The position numbers and the translations under genes are program-made. The notes beneath the pieces were generated by a model that searched no databases, was not told the DNA's origin, and saw only the letters and a list, made by a program, of their open reading frames with translations. This document shows positions 1 to 9,069 of a DNA stretch of 64,000 bases, in pieces. Position 1 is the first letter of the stretch. Each line of letters starts with the position of its first letter. Source of the DNA: Myxococcales bacterium (lineage in GTDB: Bacteria > Myxococcota_A > Bradymonadia > UBA7976 > UBA1532); contig JACKDP010000002.1 of assembly GCA_020633435.1 (NCBI GenBank), positions 844,651-908,650 on the forward strand, given 5' to 3'.

Positions 1-1
1 G

Positions 2-709
2 GGCAACCCGGGCACCGTCGCCTGCGTCGAGGGCGTGCTGTCCGGGGACTGCGCCCCCGACGACCCGAGCCGCGAAGAGATCTGCGACGCCGTGGACAAC
101 GACCAGGACGGCGCCGTGGACGAGGGGACGACGCAGCCCTGCGCCGACGGCTGCCACATGGGGCGGCGGCTCTGCGTGGACGGCTCGCTCACGCGCTGCT
201 CGGCCCTGCCCGCGGGCGACGAGCGCTGCAACGGGGCCGACGACGACTGCGACGGCGTGGTGGACGAGGCCGCGCCCTGCCCCGAGGGCGGCGTCTGCGG
301 CCACGAGGGCCAGTGCCTGCGGCCGTGCCTGTCGGGGGAGTGCCCCGACCACTTCGCCTGCGCGCCCGACGGCTTCTGCCACCCCCGGCTCTGCGACCCG
401 TTCTGCGCGCCGGATCTCGTCTGCGTGCGCGAGACCTGCCTGCGGCCGTGCACGCTGGACGCGGAGTGCGGCGACGCCGAGGTCTGCCAGGGGCGGCTCT
501 GCCTGCCCGCCGACGAGGTGGAGGATCCCTTCCGGGTGCCGCCGCCGGTCATCGTGCCCGACGCCGGCCCGGCCCCCGACGCCGCGATGGAGCAGCCGGT
601 GATGCAGGACGACGCCGGCTGCGGGTGCCGGGCGGACGGCGGCGCGCCCGGGTGGTGGCCCGGCCTGGCGCTGCTGGCCCTGGGGAGGCGCCGATGGCGG
701 CGGCGCTGA
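2..709 (+). CDS. MopE-type Cys-rich surface protein with MYXO-CTERM tail (5' end outside window)
   Basis: Only the 3' part is present: the frame is open back to base 2, so the start lies upstream. The 235 visible residues are rich in Cys and Asp. Two MopE-type motifs (E-x-C-[ND]-x-x-D-[ND]-D-x-D-G-x-x-D-E) lie near visible residues 25-42 and 73-90; this pattern defines a putative metal-binding family common in Myxococcota. A Cys-rich stretch follows, then a Pro/Asp linker. The C-terminus has a CGC motif, a short hydrophobic segment (GLALLALG) and an Arg run, which fits a MYXO-CTERM sorting tail. I infer export and retention at the cell surface. The ligand is unknown. The 3' end overlaps the next gene by 16 bases. 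Confidence 0.85.
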   Translation, partial: GNPGTVACVEGVLSGDCAPDDPSREEICDAVDNDQDGAVDEGTTQPCADGCHMGRRLCVDGSLTRCSALPAGDERCNGADDDCDGVVDEAAPCPEGGVCGHEGQCLRPCLSGECPDHFACAPDGFCHPRLCDPFCAPDLVCVRETCLRPCTLDAECGDAEVCQGRLCLPADEVEDPFRVPPPVIVPDAGPAPDAAMEQPVMQDDAGCGCRADGGAPGWWPGLALLALGRRRWRRR

Positions 710-1179
710 CGCTCGAGGCCGCGGTGGCGCCCCTGGAGGCCGCCCTGCTGGCCCTGCTCGACGCCGGCGACCGCCCCGCGCTGGTGGCCGGCCTGCACGC
801 CTGCGTCGAGCCCCACCTGCCCCGGGCCGCCAGCATCGACCCGCTGAACATCGAGCTGATGCGGATGGCCTCGGCCTTCGCCCGGGGCATCGCCGAGCCC
901 GACCGCCTGGCCGAGGCCCGCGCCCACGCCCCCCATGTGCGCGGCGGCAGCTTCGCCGCCGTCTGCCTGGCCGCCATCGACGCGCCCGTCGACGCCCTGC
1001 GCCCCCGCCTCATCGACCTCGCGCGCACCCTGCCCCAGGCCCTCTGGGCGGATGGCCCCGACGGCCGCCGCTTCGTCGCCCGCTACGGCGCCACGCGGCC
1101 CTTCGCGTCGGTGCCCGAGGCCCTGGCCGGCATCGCGGCGGTGGCCGAGGGGCTCCGGGGGCGGCTGCCAACCCCCTGA
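694..1179 (+). CDS. hypothetical protein, 161 aa
   Basis: An ATG at 694 lies inside the last codons of the upstream MopE-type gene, a 16-base overlap that suggests translational coupling. The 161-residue product is Ala/Leu-rich and looks helical. It has no signal peptide, membrane segment or motif I recognise, so it is probably cytoplasmic. Codon third positions are strongly G/C, as in its neighbours, which favours this frame over the antisense open frame here. The 5' extension of this frame back to 313 reads as low-complexity Arg/Ala and is a shadow of the upstream gene. No function can be given. Confidence 0.6.
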   Translation: MAAALTLEAAVAPLEAALLALLDAGDRPALVAGLHACVEPHLPRAASIDPLNIELMRMASAFARGIAEPDRLAEARAHAPHVRGGSFAAVCLAAIDAPVDALRPRLIDLARTLPQALWADGPDGRRFVARYGATRPFASVPEALAGIAAVAEGLRGRLPTP

Positions 1180-1268
1180 TCGCGCTCAGGTTTCTCGGGG
1201 CTGTTACGCCGCCTCCGCCCCGACACACCTACCCGACAGACCATCACGTCTGCCCGGAGGTGTGCCCC

Positions 1269-2155
1269 ATGAAGTCCGCCCTCTTCTCGTGTCTCTGCCT
1301 GCTGGCCGCGTGGCCGGCGAGCGCCCAGGTCCGCTGCGGGGACGACGCCGAGTGCGCCCGCGGCAACGTCTGCGTCGGCCGGCAGTGCGGCCACGCGTCG
1401 CCGACCGACAAGGCGTGCGACTCGGACGCCGTGTGCGACTCCTCCCAGCGGTGCTGGAACCGCCGCTGCGCCGAGTGGGTGCCCCAGACGACGTGCACGC
1501 CCGGGCAGACGGAGGCGTGCTATGAGGCGGGCGGCAGCCCGCAGGGCGAGTGCCGGCGGGGCGAGCGGATCTGCGGCCCCCGGGGGACGTGGGGGGCCTG
1601 CGCCCACCAGCGCCTGCCGACGGCGGAGACGTGCGACGGCCTCGACACGGACTGCGACGGGCGCGTGGACGAGGGGCAGCCCTGCGAGTGCACGCCGGGC
1701 GCCGTCAAGGAGTGCTACGCCGGCCCCGGCCGACGCGGGGCGTGGGCGTCTGCCGCGCCGGCCGGCAGGCCTGCACGCTGGAGCACCGGTGGGGCGCCTG
1801 CCTCGGCGCCGTGCTGCCCAGCCGCGAGGCCTGCAACGGCGCCGACGACGACTGCAACGGCCAGGTCGACGACGGCTGCGAGTGCCTGCCGGGGGCCATC
1901 CGCACCTGCTACGCCAGCGGCGTCCGCGACGTCGGCGCCTGCCAGGCCGGCCACCAGGCCTGCGGCCGCGACGCCCGCTGGAGCCCCTGCTACGGCGCCC
2001 TCGCCCCCGGCCAGGAGGTCTGCGACCGCGTCGACAACGACTGCGATGGCCGGGTGGACGAGGGCATCGTGATGACGTGCGCCAGCCTGGTGCCGCCGGC
2101 GCGGCCCCAGCCGACGCCGGTGCCGGTGCAGCCGGGGCGGCCGGTCATCCGGTGA
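1269..2155 (+). pseudogene. MopE-type Cys-rich secreted protein, frame broken near 1728-1740
   Basis: The gene starts at ATG 1269 with a clear signal peptide (MKSALFSCLCLLAAWPASAQ), followed by Cys-rich segments and a MopE-type motif (TCDGLDTDCDGRVDEG). After the sequence CYAGP at about 1730 the frame turns into low-complexity Ala/Pro/Thr and stops at 2072. From about 1735 the frame shifted by minus one continues the expected pattern (RGVGVCRAGRQAC, then ACNGADDDCNGQVDDGC and VCDRVDNDCDGRVDEG) and stops at 2155. Restoring one base in the GC-rich run near 1728-1740 would join the halves into one protein of about 295 residues with three MopE motifs. I cannot tell a sequencing error from a true mutation. 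It lacks the MYXO-CTERM tail of the first gene. Confidence 0.75.
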
Positions 2156-2188
2156 GACGCTGGCGCCCGGCGTGGCCGAGCGCTGAGG

Positions 2189-3076
2189 CTACAGCGAGGC
2201 GGAGAGGGTGAAGGCGAGCTGCGTCTCGTCGCGGTGGACGAAGAAGGTGTTCACCACGCCATCGCGCAGGACGTTGCCGCCCTGCTCGACGGAGACGCCG
2301 AGGTCGAAGACGGAGTAGCCGTAGCCGACGTGGGCCTCCCAGTCATACTGCTGGTACCACACGCCCTGGTCGCTGGCGTCGGACTCGTAGCTCTCGCGGG
2401 AGTCGTACTTGCGCACGTAGTTCGTGCCCGCGCCGACGCCCACCCCGACCCGCCCGTAGGTCTTCGAGTCGAGGATGGCGTAGTCGATGCCGGCCGAGAG
2501 GCCGGTGTCGAGCTGCGTGTTCATGCCACCCGACCGGCCCGCCCGCTCGGCGAACTCGTGGAACCGGTAGCGGAACCGAGGGCCGCCGGCGACCGTGAGG
2601 CCGGCGACGGGCTCGAAGGCGAAGCCGAGGCGCACCTGGGGCGCGAGGTAGAGGTCCTGCACCCGGCTCGTCCGGGAGGTGGGCAGGAAGACGGAGGCCT
2701 CCTGGGTGAGGGAGAGCTTCGCGTCAGCCCCGAAAGACACGGGGGTCTTCCAGGCGAAGCCGACCTGCGTGTCCTGCAGGTCGACCCCCGACTCGTCCGG
2801 CTCGGCGACGAAGAGCTGCCGCAGACCGGCGCCCAGGAAGACCGTCCCGCCCTTGAAGACCTCGCCGCGGACCCGGAGGCCGTAGAGCAGCAGCTGGTCG
2901 TTCGCCGGATCCTCGTCCACCACCGCCAGCATGCGAAACTGGCTGGAGAGGGTGGTCTTCACCGGCAGATCGAGGCCCGCCTGGGCGTCGGTCTCCGGCT
3001 CGGCATCCGGGCCCTGGGCGTAGGCGGTGCCGGCGAGGCACAGCCCGAGGCCGAGGGCGATCGCGGGGCGCTTCAT
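2189..3076 (-). CDS. outer-membrane beta-barrel protein, 295 aa
   Basis: The ATG at 3076 begins a signal peptide (MKRPAIALGLGLCLAGTAYAQ). The mature part alternates polar and hydrophobic/aromatic residues, with many Gly and Tyr, in strands such as YGRVGVGVGAGTNYV and YDWEAHVGYGYSVFDLGV, and ends in a strand-like segment. This is the appearance of an outer-membrane beta-barrel of about 8-12 strands. There is no cofactor or enzymatic motif. The start lies one base beyond the stop of the metalloprotease gene, so it is the third gene of a tight operon with two large lipoproteins. It may serve as their membrane partner or export pore, which is inference. Confidence 0.75.
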   Translation of the reverse strand: MKRPAIALGLGLCLAGTAYAQGPDAEPETDAQAGLDLPVKTTLSSQFRMLAVVDEDPANDQLLLYGLRVRGEVFKGGTVFLGAGLRQLFVAEPDESGVDLQDTQVGFAWKTPVSFGADAKLSLTQEASVFLPTSRTSRVQDLYLAPQVRLGFAFEPVAGLTVAGGPRFRYRFHEFAERAGRSGGMNTQLDTGLSAGIDYAILDSKTYGRVGVGVGAGTNYVRKYDSRESYESDASDQGVWYQQYDWEAHVGYGYSVFDLGVSVEQGGNVLRDGVVNTFFVHRDETQLAFTLSASL

Positions 3077-3077
3077 C

Positions 3078-6000
3078 TCAGAACCCCACGAAGTTGTTGA
3101 AGTACTCGTAGTACGCCAGCAGGATCTTCAGCCCGTAGTTGTCCAGGTCGGGGTCGGCCCCGGCGTTGAGCGACTCGTTGTACTCCCGCAGGTACTGGTA
3201 GCTGACGGGGCTGCGCGAGGCGCGGGCCACCAGGTGCCAGTTGCGGTCCGGCAGGTACGTGTAGACGTACAGCTCGCTGTCGTACACGAAGGTCTGCTGG
3301 GGGTTGTCGACGCGGGTCGCGTAGTCGATGGCGGCGTCGCCGTAGGCCTCACGCAGCTCCATCTCGTTCTCGTACCGCTCGATGGCGATGCGCTCCTTCG
3401 TCTCGATGGAGCCCACCAGGTTGGTGTTGCTCGTCGAGGCGAAGATGGCCAGCGCGTAGTACTTGAACCAGGCGAAGGTGTCGTAGTTGGCGCCCAGCAT
3501 GTTGTCGAGCACGCGCTGGCTCAGGGCCAGGTTCTGCGAGCCGAAGGGCGCGTCCCACATGGAGACGTAGGCCGCCACGTTGGGGCTGTAGTAGATGTCC
3601 TGCAGGTCCATGTAGGCGACCGTGCTGAACAGCTTGTCGATGATGATGCCCAGCCGGAGGATGTCCCCGTAGAAGGGGTCGTACTCGGTCTGGTAGTTGC
3701 GGAAGCTGGCCGGCTGGTTGATGACCGCGTCGTAGAAGGCCATGGTCATGCCGATGGACGCCGAGATGTCGTTGTAGAAGTCGACGGCGATCTCGTCGTA
3801 CTCGGGGTCCGTCAGCACGGTGCCGCCGCCCACCTGATCGAGGCGCTTGAGCGTCTCCTGCACGCCGCCGCCGCCCCAGTCGAAGATGCCCAGGTGCCAC
3901 ATGCGCTGGATGTCGAACATGGCGCCGTAGACCGAGCCCACGTAGCTGGAGGTGTCCCAGAACTTCCGGTAGGCGCGGCGGTTGCGCAGGTTGTAGAGCC
4001 AGTCGTACTGCTCGATGGCGTTGAGGGTGATCTGGGCCGGGGTGATGCCCAGGTCGTGGGCGCGGCACAGGGGCGACAGGATGCGGTGCTCGTCGGTGCA
4101 GTACAGGATGTCCTGCTGCATCGCCTCGGCGCGCACGTCGTCGCCGCCGTAGATCCACTTGAGGGCCCACTCATCGTACTGGCCGTAGCCGCGGCTCGAG
4201 CCGGCCTCTTCCCACGCCGTCACGTAGTCCATGATCGAGGCCGACACCTCGCCCTCGCGCATGTGCTTGCCGTCGACGGAGCCGTAGAAGTTGTGGCGCA
4301 GGCTCAGGTTGTGGCCGAACTCGTGGATGGCCACGTGGAAGACCACCGCCTCGATGATGCGGTCGCTGTACTCCTTGTCGGACTCCCAGGTGAACCCGCT
4401 GCCGCGCTGTACGCAGCGGCGAGCGCCCATGGCGATGGCGTTGATCGCGTCGTTGGGATCGAAGGTGTAGATGCTCTTGGTCGAGAACAGGAAGTCCTTG
4501 AGGTGCTGCAGCTCCGCGTGGTTCTTGCGCCAGTCGCGCATGTTCTGCGTGAAGCCGAGCTGGGCCTCGATGCCCTCGCGGGTGTAGAGCGCCTGGGCGC
4601 CGAAGGGGTTCTTGCCCGCCATGACGTCCTGCATGGCGTTCTGGAATTCGCCTTCCTTCTGCTGCATCTCCTGGAGCATCTGGAAGGGCACCTGGTCGGT
4701 CCGGTACACGAAGCGGTTCCACGGCGGGTAGCTGTAGCGCAGCTCGCCCAGGACCTTGTGGTAGTCGTCGCGGAAGCCGTCACGCAGCGGCTGGGGCACG
4801 AAGTCGTCGGCGCTGCCGTCGGCCCCGTCCTCCAGGTCCATCACGCGGCGCATCTCGGCGAAGAGCTGCGTGTTGAGGCGCGGGGACTGCTTGCACTCGG
4901 TCTCGGTCTGGCTGCGCACGGCGTCACAGCTCTCGCCGCCGCTCGCCTCGCACTCGTTCTTGGCGCCCTCGGCGATGAGGGCGCAGCGCACGGGATCGCC
5001 GGGGGCCACGGTGGCGCCCTCGGTGCAGACGGTCTCCTCCCAGGCCTTGTCCGCCTCGGGCTTGAGCAGGCCGCCGTGCTGCTCCAGGTAGTCCTGGATG
5101 TAGAAGCGGTAGCGGTCCAGGCCCACGTTGTAGAGGTTGGTGGTGGCGCTGATGATCTCGCCGGTGCGGGGGTCGCTGATGCTCGGGCCGTAGCCCAGCA
5201 GGCCGGTGGTGGTGTCGATGCTGTGGTGCCACACCACGAAGCTGTAGCGCGGATCCCCGAAGGTCGGGCGCTGGCAGTCGTCGGGGATGGCCTCGTCCTT
5301 GCCCTGGTTGAGGCAGTCGCGGAAGTCGAACCGCAGCGTGGCGCCGGCCTCGGCCATGACGGCGTTGGTCAGCTCGCGGATCTCCGTCCACATGGGCTTG
5401 AAGGCCTCGGGGAAGCCCTCGTGGAAGTAGAAGACGACCGGGTCGTTCTCGGGGCGGTTCGGGTTCCAGCGGTGCAGCAGGTTGACGTTGCCCACCAGGC
5501 CGGTGTCGTGGTCGCGGAAGGTGTTGGCCACCTGGAAGGCGCCGTACTTCTTGTTGACCAGATCCTTCTCGTCGATGATCTGGGGCACGAAGTCGCTCTC
5601 GCCGCGGCGGAACAGCGCGAAGTGGTACTGGACGTTGCCGGTCTGGGCGTCGCGCTCGTAGAGGTGCAGCAGATCGGTGCACACCCAGCCCAGCCAGTTC
5701 AGCTGGTAGGTCACGTCGATCGTGAAGCCGAGGGACTGGGCGCTCTCGTCCCACTCGAAGCTGTCAGGCACCAGGTTCGACGACAGGGGCACCGCGCAGA
5801 GGTTGGCGTAGAGCCCGTACACCCACAGGAGCTGGCTGGCCGGCTCCATGCTGGTGTTCTCGAAGTCCACCTTGAAGTTCTGGCGGTCGCGCCACGGCTT
5901 CTCGGTGTTCTCCTCGAGGTAGTTGGTGCGCTCGCCGTCCAGGCTCTCGCGCAGCTTGATGTCGACGTGCTTGCCGGCGAACTCGAAGAGCACGCGCTCG

Positions 6001-6356
6001 GCCTGGGTGGCCAGGTCGTCGTTGGGATCCTCGGGATCGTCGCGCTGGATGCTGCGGCCGTCGAGGATCTGCAGGCCCGACTCCTGGAAGCGGAGCTTGA
6101 CGTACTTCAGCTCGCCCTCGAGGCCGGGGAAGACCACGTCGCCCATCACGTTGGGGGACGAGGACTTGACCGTCGTGACCTTGAAGAGCCAGCCCTCGTC
6201 GGTGGAGCCCTCGACGAGCGGGTTGGGGGCCGTCAGCGACGACTTGGTGAGGTAGACCGCCTCGTCGTCGAGCCCGTTGCGGATCGGCCGGTGGTCGACG
6301 CAGGCGCTCAGGAGCGCGCTGGCCGCCACGGCGATGAGGATACGCTTGCCGTTCAT
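3078..6356 (-). CDS. zinc-dependent metalloprotease lipoprotein, 1092 aa
   Basis: The chosen ATG at 6356 is preceded by GGGAGAG with 9 bases spacing and starts a lipoprotein signal (LLSAC, Cys19); further upstream the frame is only the shadow of the previous gene. At residues 678-688 it has HEFGHNLSLRH, a metzincin-like zinc site (three His plus catalytic Glu682-type motif starting HE), followed by SIMDY at about 707-711, which fits a Met-turn. The Gly usual between the second and third His is Ser here. The long zinc-dependent metalloproteases with DUF5117/DUF4953 regions carry a similar HExxHxxxLRHNF site, and I assign it there by memory of that motif. It is probably an envelope-anchored protease acting on secreted or surface proteins; the substrate is unknown. 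The gene lies 17 bases after a lipoprotein gene and one base before a beta-barrel gene. Confidence 0.85.
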   Translation of the reverse strand: MNGKRILIAVAASALLSACVDHRPIRNGLDDEAVYLTKSSLTAPNPLVEGSTDEGWLFKVTTVKSSSPNVMGDVVFPGLEGELKYVKLRFQESGLQILDGRSIQRDDPEDPNDDLATQAERVLFEFAGKHVDIKLRESLDGERTNYLEENTEKPWRDRQNFKVDFENTSMEPASQLLWVYGLYANLCAVPLSSNLVPDSFEWDESAQSLGFTIDVTYQLNWLGWVCTDLLHLYERDAQTGNVQYHFALFRRGESDFVPQIIDEKDLVNKKYGAFQVANTFRDHDTGLVGNVNLLHRWNPNRPENDPVVFYFHEGFPEAFKPMWTEIRELTNAVMAEAGATLRFDFRDCLNQGKDEAIPDDCQRPTFGDPRYSFVVWHHSIDTTTGLLGYGPSISDPRTGEIISATTNLYNVGLDRYRFYIQDYLEQHGGLLKPEADKAWEETVCTEGATVAPGDPVRCALIAEGAKNECEASGGESCDAVRSQTETECKQSPRLNTQLFAEMRRVMDLEDGADGSADDFVPQPLRDGFRDDYHKVLGELRYSYPPWNRFVYRTDQVPFQMLQEMQQKEGEFQNAMQDVMAGKNPFGAQALYTREGIEAQLGFTQNMRDWRKNHAELQHLKDFLFSTKSIYTFDPNDAINAIAMGARRCVQRGSGFTWESDKEYSDRIIEAVVFHVAIHEFGHNLSLRHNFYGSVDGKHMREGEVSASIMDYVTAWEEAGSSRGYGQYDEWALKWIYGGDDVRAEAMQQDILYCTDEHRILSPLCRAHDLGITPAQITLNAIEQYDWLYNLRNRRAYRKFWDTSSYVGSVYGAMFDIQRMWHLGIFDWGGGGVQETLKRLDQVGGGTVLTDPEYDEIAVDFYNDISASIGMTMAFYDAVINQPASFRNYQTEYDPFYGDILRLGIIIDKLFSTVAYMDLQDIYYSPNVAAYVSMWDAPFGSQNLALSQRVLDNMLGANYDTFAWFKYYALAIFASTSNTNLVGSIETKERIAIERYENEMELREAYGDAAIDYATRVDNPQQTFVYDSELYVYTYLPDRNWHLVARASRSPVSYQYLREYNESLNAGADPDLDNYGLKILLAYYEYFNNFVGF

Positions 6357-6373
6357 GGTTGCCATCTCTCCCA

Positions 6374-8896
6374 TCACCGCCACATGTCCACCTGGACGGC
6401 GCGACCGTTGACCGTGACGAAGCTCACGCGGTTGGTGAGCGAGGCCACCCCGTCGAGCACGTTGCCGTTGTCGGAGTAGTTGAAGACGATCTCGCACTCG
6501 CGGTAGGCGTCGACGCCCTGCTCGGCCGCGTAGGCGGCGATCTTCTCGCGCAGGTCGTCGCCGTAGGCGATGGAGAGGCCGGGGCAGAGGTTGACGGGGA
6601 GCTTGAAGCCACCCTGGGCCACGCGCCCGATGCGGTTGTCGGCCTCGACGTAGACCAGCAGGCCGTTCTCGCGGCCGAACAGGCGCACGACGCTCGCCGG
6701 CACCCACTCATACCGCTCGCCGCGGATCTGGCGCAGGTAGCCGTTTCGGTCCTCGATGGGATCGCCGGGCACCGTCAGGCGGACGAGGCCGCGGCGGCCC
6801 TGGTCGTTGATGGTGGTGAGCTGGACGTCGATGGTGCCGAGCTTGCGGTCGAACTCGCCCAGGCGCACACCGTCGCCGCCGAGGGCGAACGGGTTGGTGC
6901 CGGGATCCATGCGGGCGAGGTCGATGCCGAAGTAGGGGTACTTCGGCTGGCCGAAGCCGATGGGCTCGCGCAGCTCCTCGTTCCAGGCGTTGAAGATGCC
7001 GTCGATCTCGCTGTAGCCGCGGCCGATGGTCACGGCCGTGACGGCGCCGTAGTTGAGGCTGTACTGCACCACCAGGCGGTAGGGCACGTCCTCGTGGATG
7101 AAGCTGGCGTAGCCGATGACCCACTTGCGGTCGTCGGTGTTGCGGAAGGCCTTGTAGGACAGGCGGGGATCGGCGAGGCCGTGGGTGAACGCGTCGATGA
7201 CGGTGTCCACGAAGGGCTCGATGATCCAGGTGGGCTCCACGACGCGGGGATCGACGACGGCCCGCTCCTCGGGGGTCAGGCTGTCCCAGACGGCGCGGAT
7301 CTCGGCGATGACCGTGTTGTTCCAGTTCTCGCGGCCGCTGGGGCCGTCCCAGAAGAGCTGCTCGATGGGCTGGGGCTCCTCCGACAGGCTGTCGGGCACG
7401 TCGATCTGCATGGCCAGCAGGGGGTGCAGCGGGGCCGGCTCGACGGGGGGATCCTCGGGGTCCACCGGGGGATCCTCAGGATCGACCGGGGGATCCATCG
7501 GGTCCACCGGGGGATCCTCGGGATCGACCGGGGGATCCATGGGATCGACCGGGGGATCCATGGGGTCGCCGGTGCCGGCGCCCTCGTCGGCCTGGGGCAC
7601 GTGCACGGCGGCGCGCAGGCGCTCGCGCAGGCGGATGCGGTAGTTCCAGGCGAGGGTCTTGGGCACGAACTCGGCCACGGGGGCGTTGAGGGAGCGGGTG
7701 AACGTCATGCCCGTCAGCTCATCGCTGTCGAGGGGGCGCTCGCCGTCGGCGTAGACCGGGTTCTCGGAGATCTTGCGCTGGAACTCGATGTCGACGCCGT
7801 TGAACTCGACGCTCACGCCGTCGCGCTGGGCGTAGACGTTGTAGCCCACGCGATCGAGGGTGCGCTGGTCCTCGGCGCCGATGCAGTCCCGCTTGAACTG
7901 GGCCCAGGTCGTCGTCCGCGACAGGTCGACGTTGCAGCCGGCCTTGGCGAGGCTGGTGAAGGTGGGGGCGTAGACGTCGCTCTCCTCGCGGCCGAAGGCG
8001 AAGCTCGAGCGGATCTCGAAGGGCGCGATGCGCACCGGCGAGATGAGCACGAACTCCACCTGGCCCTCGGCCGAGAAGGCCATCACGACCTCGGAGTCGA
8101 TGAAGTAGAGCTGGGTGCTCTGCCGGACCTCCTGGGCCTCCTCGCTCTGGTAGAAGGTGTTGCAGATCTTGGTGGCCACGCAGTCGTAGGCCGGGTCCAC
8201 CGTCTCCTGGAAGAAGGTGTGCCGGACCGCGCGGTACATGCGGTTGATGTTGTCGTTGTTGAGCCAGGCGGTGGGCTTGTTCCCCTGCTCGGCGCGGCTC
8301 GTGTACTGGTCGAGCTCCTGGTCGCCGATGCGCACCCGCTCACGCAGCTTGATGGTGACGGGGACGTCGACGGCCATGCCCTCGGCGTCCACGTCCGGGA
8401 AGCTGCAGTTCATGTTGCCGAGGTACTGGGAGTAGGCCACCAGGTCGGTGAGGAGGCGCGTCTCGGTGTCGATGAACGCGATGACCTCGTCGACCGGGCC
8501 CCAGGTGAGGGCGTTGGAGTAGACGGTGGGATCGCAGAACTTGCCGTCCTCGGGGCGCCCGACGAGCTGGTCGGCGTGGGTCGGGGTGCCGTCCTCGTTG
8601 CGGATGGGCACCCGGCCGACGGAGTTGTCCGGCACGATGGGCGCGACCACCATGCCCTGTACCATCTCCTCGTTCTCCCGCTCGGAACAGAAGCGAGCCC
8701 GGCCGGCGTTGTCGTCCACGCCCGCCGTGCTCCCGAAGTTCTGCTCCCCCTCCGGGACGAACGGGGCCGTCCGGGTGTCGCCGTTGCGCTGACCCGGATC
8801 GGTGTTGTCGGGCGTGTAGATCTGGTTGGGGCCGTCCTCGCAGCCAGCAGCGAACGCCACCAGCACCGCGAGCAGCGGCGCGACTGTCCTGCGCAT
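6374..8896 (-). CDS. large lipoprotein with PPVDPxD repeats, 840 aa
   Basis: The ATG at 8896 follows a strong ribosome site (GGAGG, about 5 bases away) and begins a lipoprotein signal ending AAGC at Cys19. The body of 820 residues has no catalytic motif I recognise; it is rich in Arg/Glu and aromatic residues and looks globular. At 7441-7566 the DNA encodes about six tandem seven-residue units of PPVDPMD or PPVDPED, a stiff acidic Pro-rich linker that splits the protein into two halves. It is the first gene of the operon with the metalloprotease (17-base gap) and a beta-barrel. It may be a substrate, inhibitor or scaffold of the protease; nothing in the sequence decides this. Confidence 0.8.
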   Translation of the reverse strand: MRRTVAPLLAVLVAFAAGCEDGPNQIYTPDNTDPGQRNGDTRTAPFVPEGEQNFGSTAGVDDNAGRARFCSERENEEMVQGMVVAPIVPDNSVGRVPIRNEDGTPTHADQLVGRPEDGKFCDPTVYSNALTWGPVDEVIAFIDTETRLLTDLVAYSQYLGNMNCSFPDVDAEGMAVDVPVTIKLRERVRIGDQELDQYTSRAEQGNKPTAWLNNDNINRMYRAVRHTFFQETVDPAYDCVATKICNTFYQSEEAQEVRQSTQLYFIDSEVVMAFSAEGQVEFVLISPVRIAPFEIRSSFAFGREESDVYAPTFTSLAKAGCNVDLSRTTTWAQFKRDCIGAEDQRTLDRVGYNVYAQRDGVSVEFNGVDIEFQRKISENPVYADGERPLDSDELTGMTFTRSLNAPVAEFVPKTLAWNYRIRLRERLRAAVHVPQADEGAGTGDPMDPPVDPMDPPVDPEDPPVDPMDPPVDPEDPPVDPEDPPVEPAPLHPLLAMQIDVPDSLSEEPQPIEQLFWDGPSGRENWNNTVIAEIRAVWDSLTPEERAVVDPRVVEPTWIIEPFVDTVIDAFTHGLADPRLSYKAFRNTDDRKWVIGYASFIHEDVPYRLVVQYSLNYGAVTAVTIGRGYSEIDGIFNAWNEELREPIGFGQPKYPYFGIDLARMDPGTNPFALGGDGVRLGEFDRKLGTIDVQLTTINDQGRRGLVRLTVPGDPIEDRNGYLRQIRGERYEWVPASVVRLFGRENGLLVYVEADNRIGRVAQGGFKLPVNLCPGLSIAYGDDLREKIAAYAAEQGVDAYRECEIVFNYSDNGNVLDGVASLTNRVSFVTVNGRAVQVDMWR
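7441..7566 (-). repeat. 21-bp tandem repeat encoding PPVDPxD
   Basis: About six imperfect 21-bp units occur within the large lipoprotein gene. Each carries GGGGGATCC plus a variable triplet and encodes Pro-Pro-Val-Asp-Pro-(Met/Glu)-Asp. Because the unit is a multiple of three, gain or loss of copies would change linker length without breaking the frame. Confidence 0.8.
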
Positions 8897-9018
8897 GCGC
8901 CTCCCTCCCTGTTCATGTCTCATGGGCGCGAATCCCCCACGCGGGCGCGATGCCCGGAACGTCAGCTTCCGCACGGCGAGGGCTCAGACCCCCCGCCAGT
9001 CAGCGGAAAAATCGCCGC

Positions 9019-9047
9019 ACTATAGGGCGTGCCGGGCCCGTGTGCAA
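9019..9047 (-). promoter_or_regulatory. candidate sigma-70-type promoter for the lipoprotein/metalloprotease operon
   Basis: On the minus strand TTGCAC (9047-9042) is followed after exactly 17 bases by TATAGT (9024-9019). The -10 matches the consensus at five of six positions; the -35 is weaker. Transcription would begin near 9012, giving a leader of about 115 bases before the ATG at 8896. The stretch is AT-rich against a very GC-rich background, which supports the call. Confidence 0.45.
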
Positions 9048-9069
9048 AAGGCGATCCCGGGCCGGGGCG

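Noticed and set aside
3027..6479. 1150-codon open frame on the plus strand opposite the metalloprotease
   Set aside because: It is rich in Val/His/Gly/Ala low complexity with no domain, and lies exactly antisense to a gene with a signal peptide and zinc site; long antisense frames are expected at this GC content.
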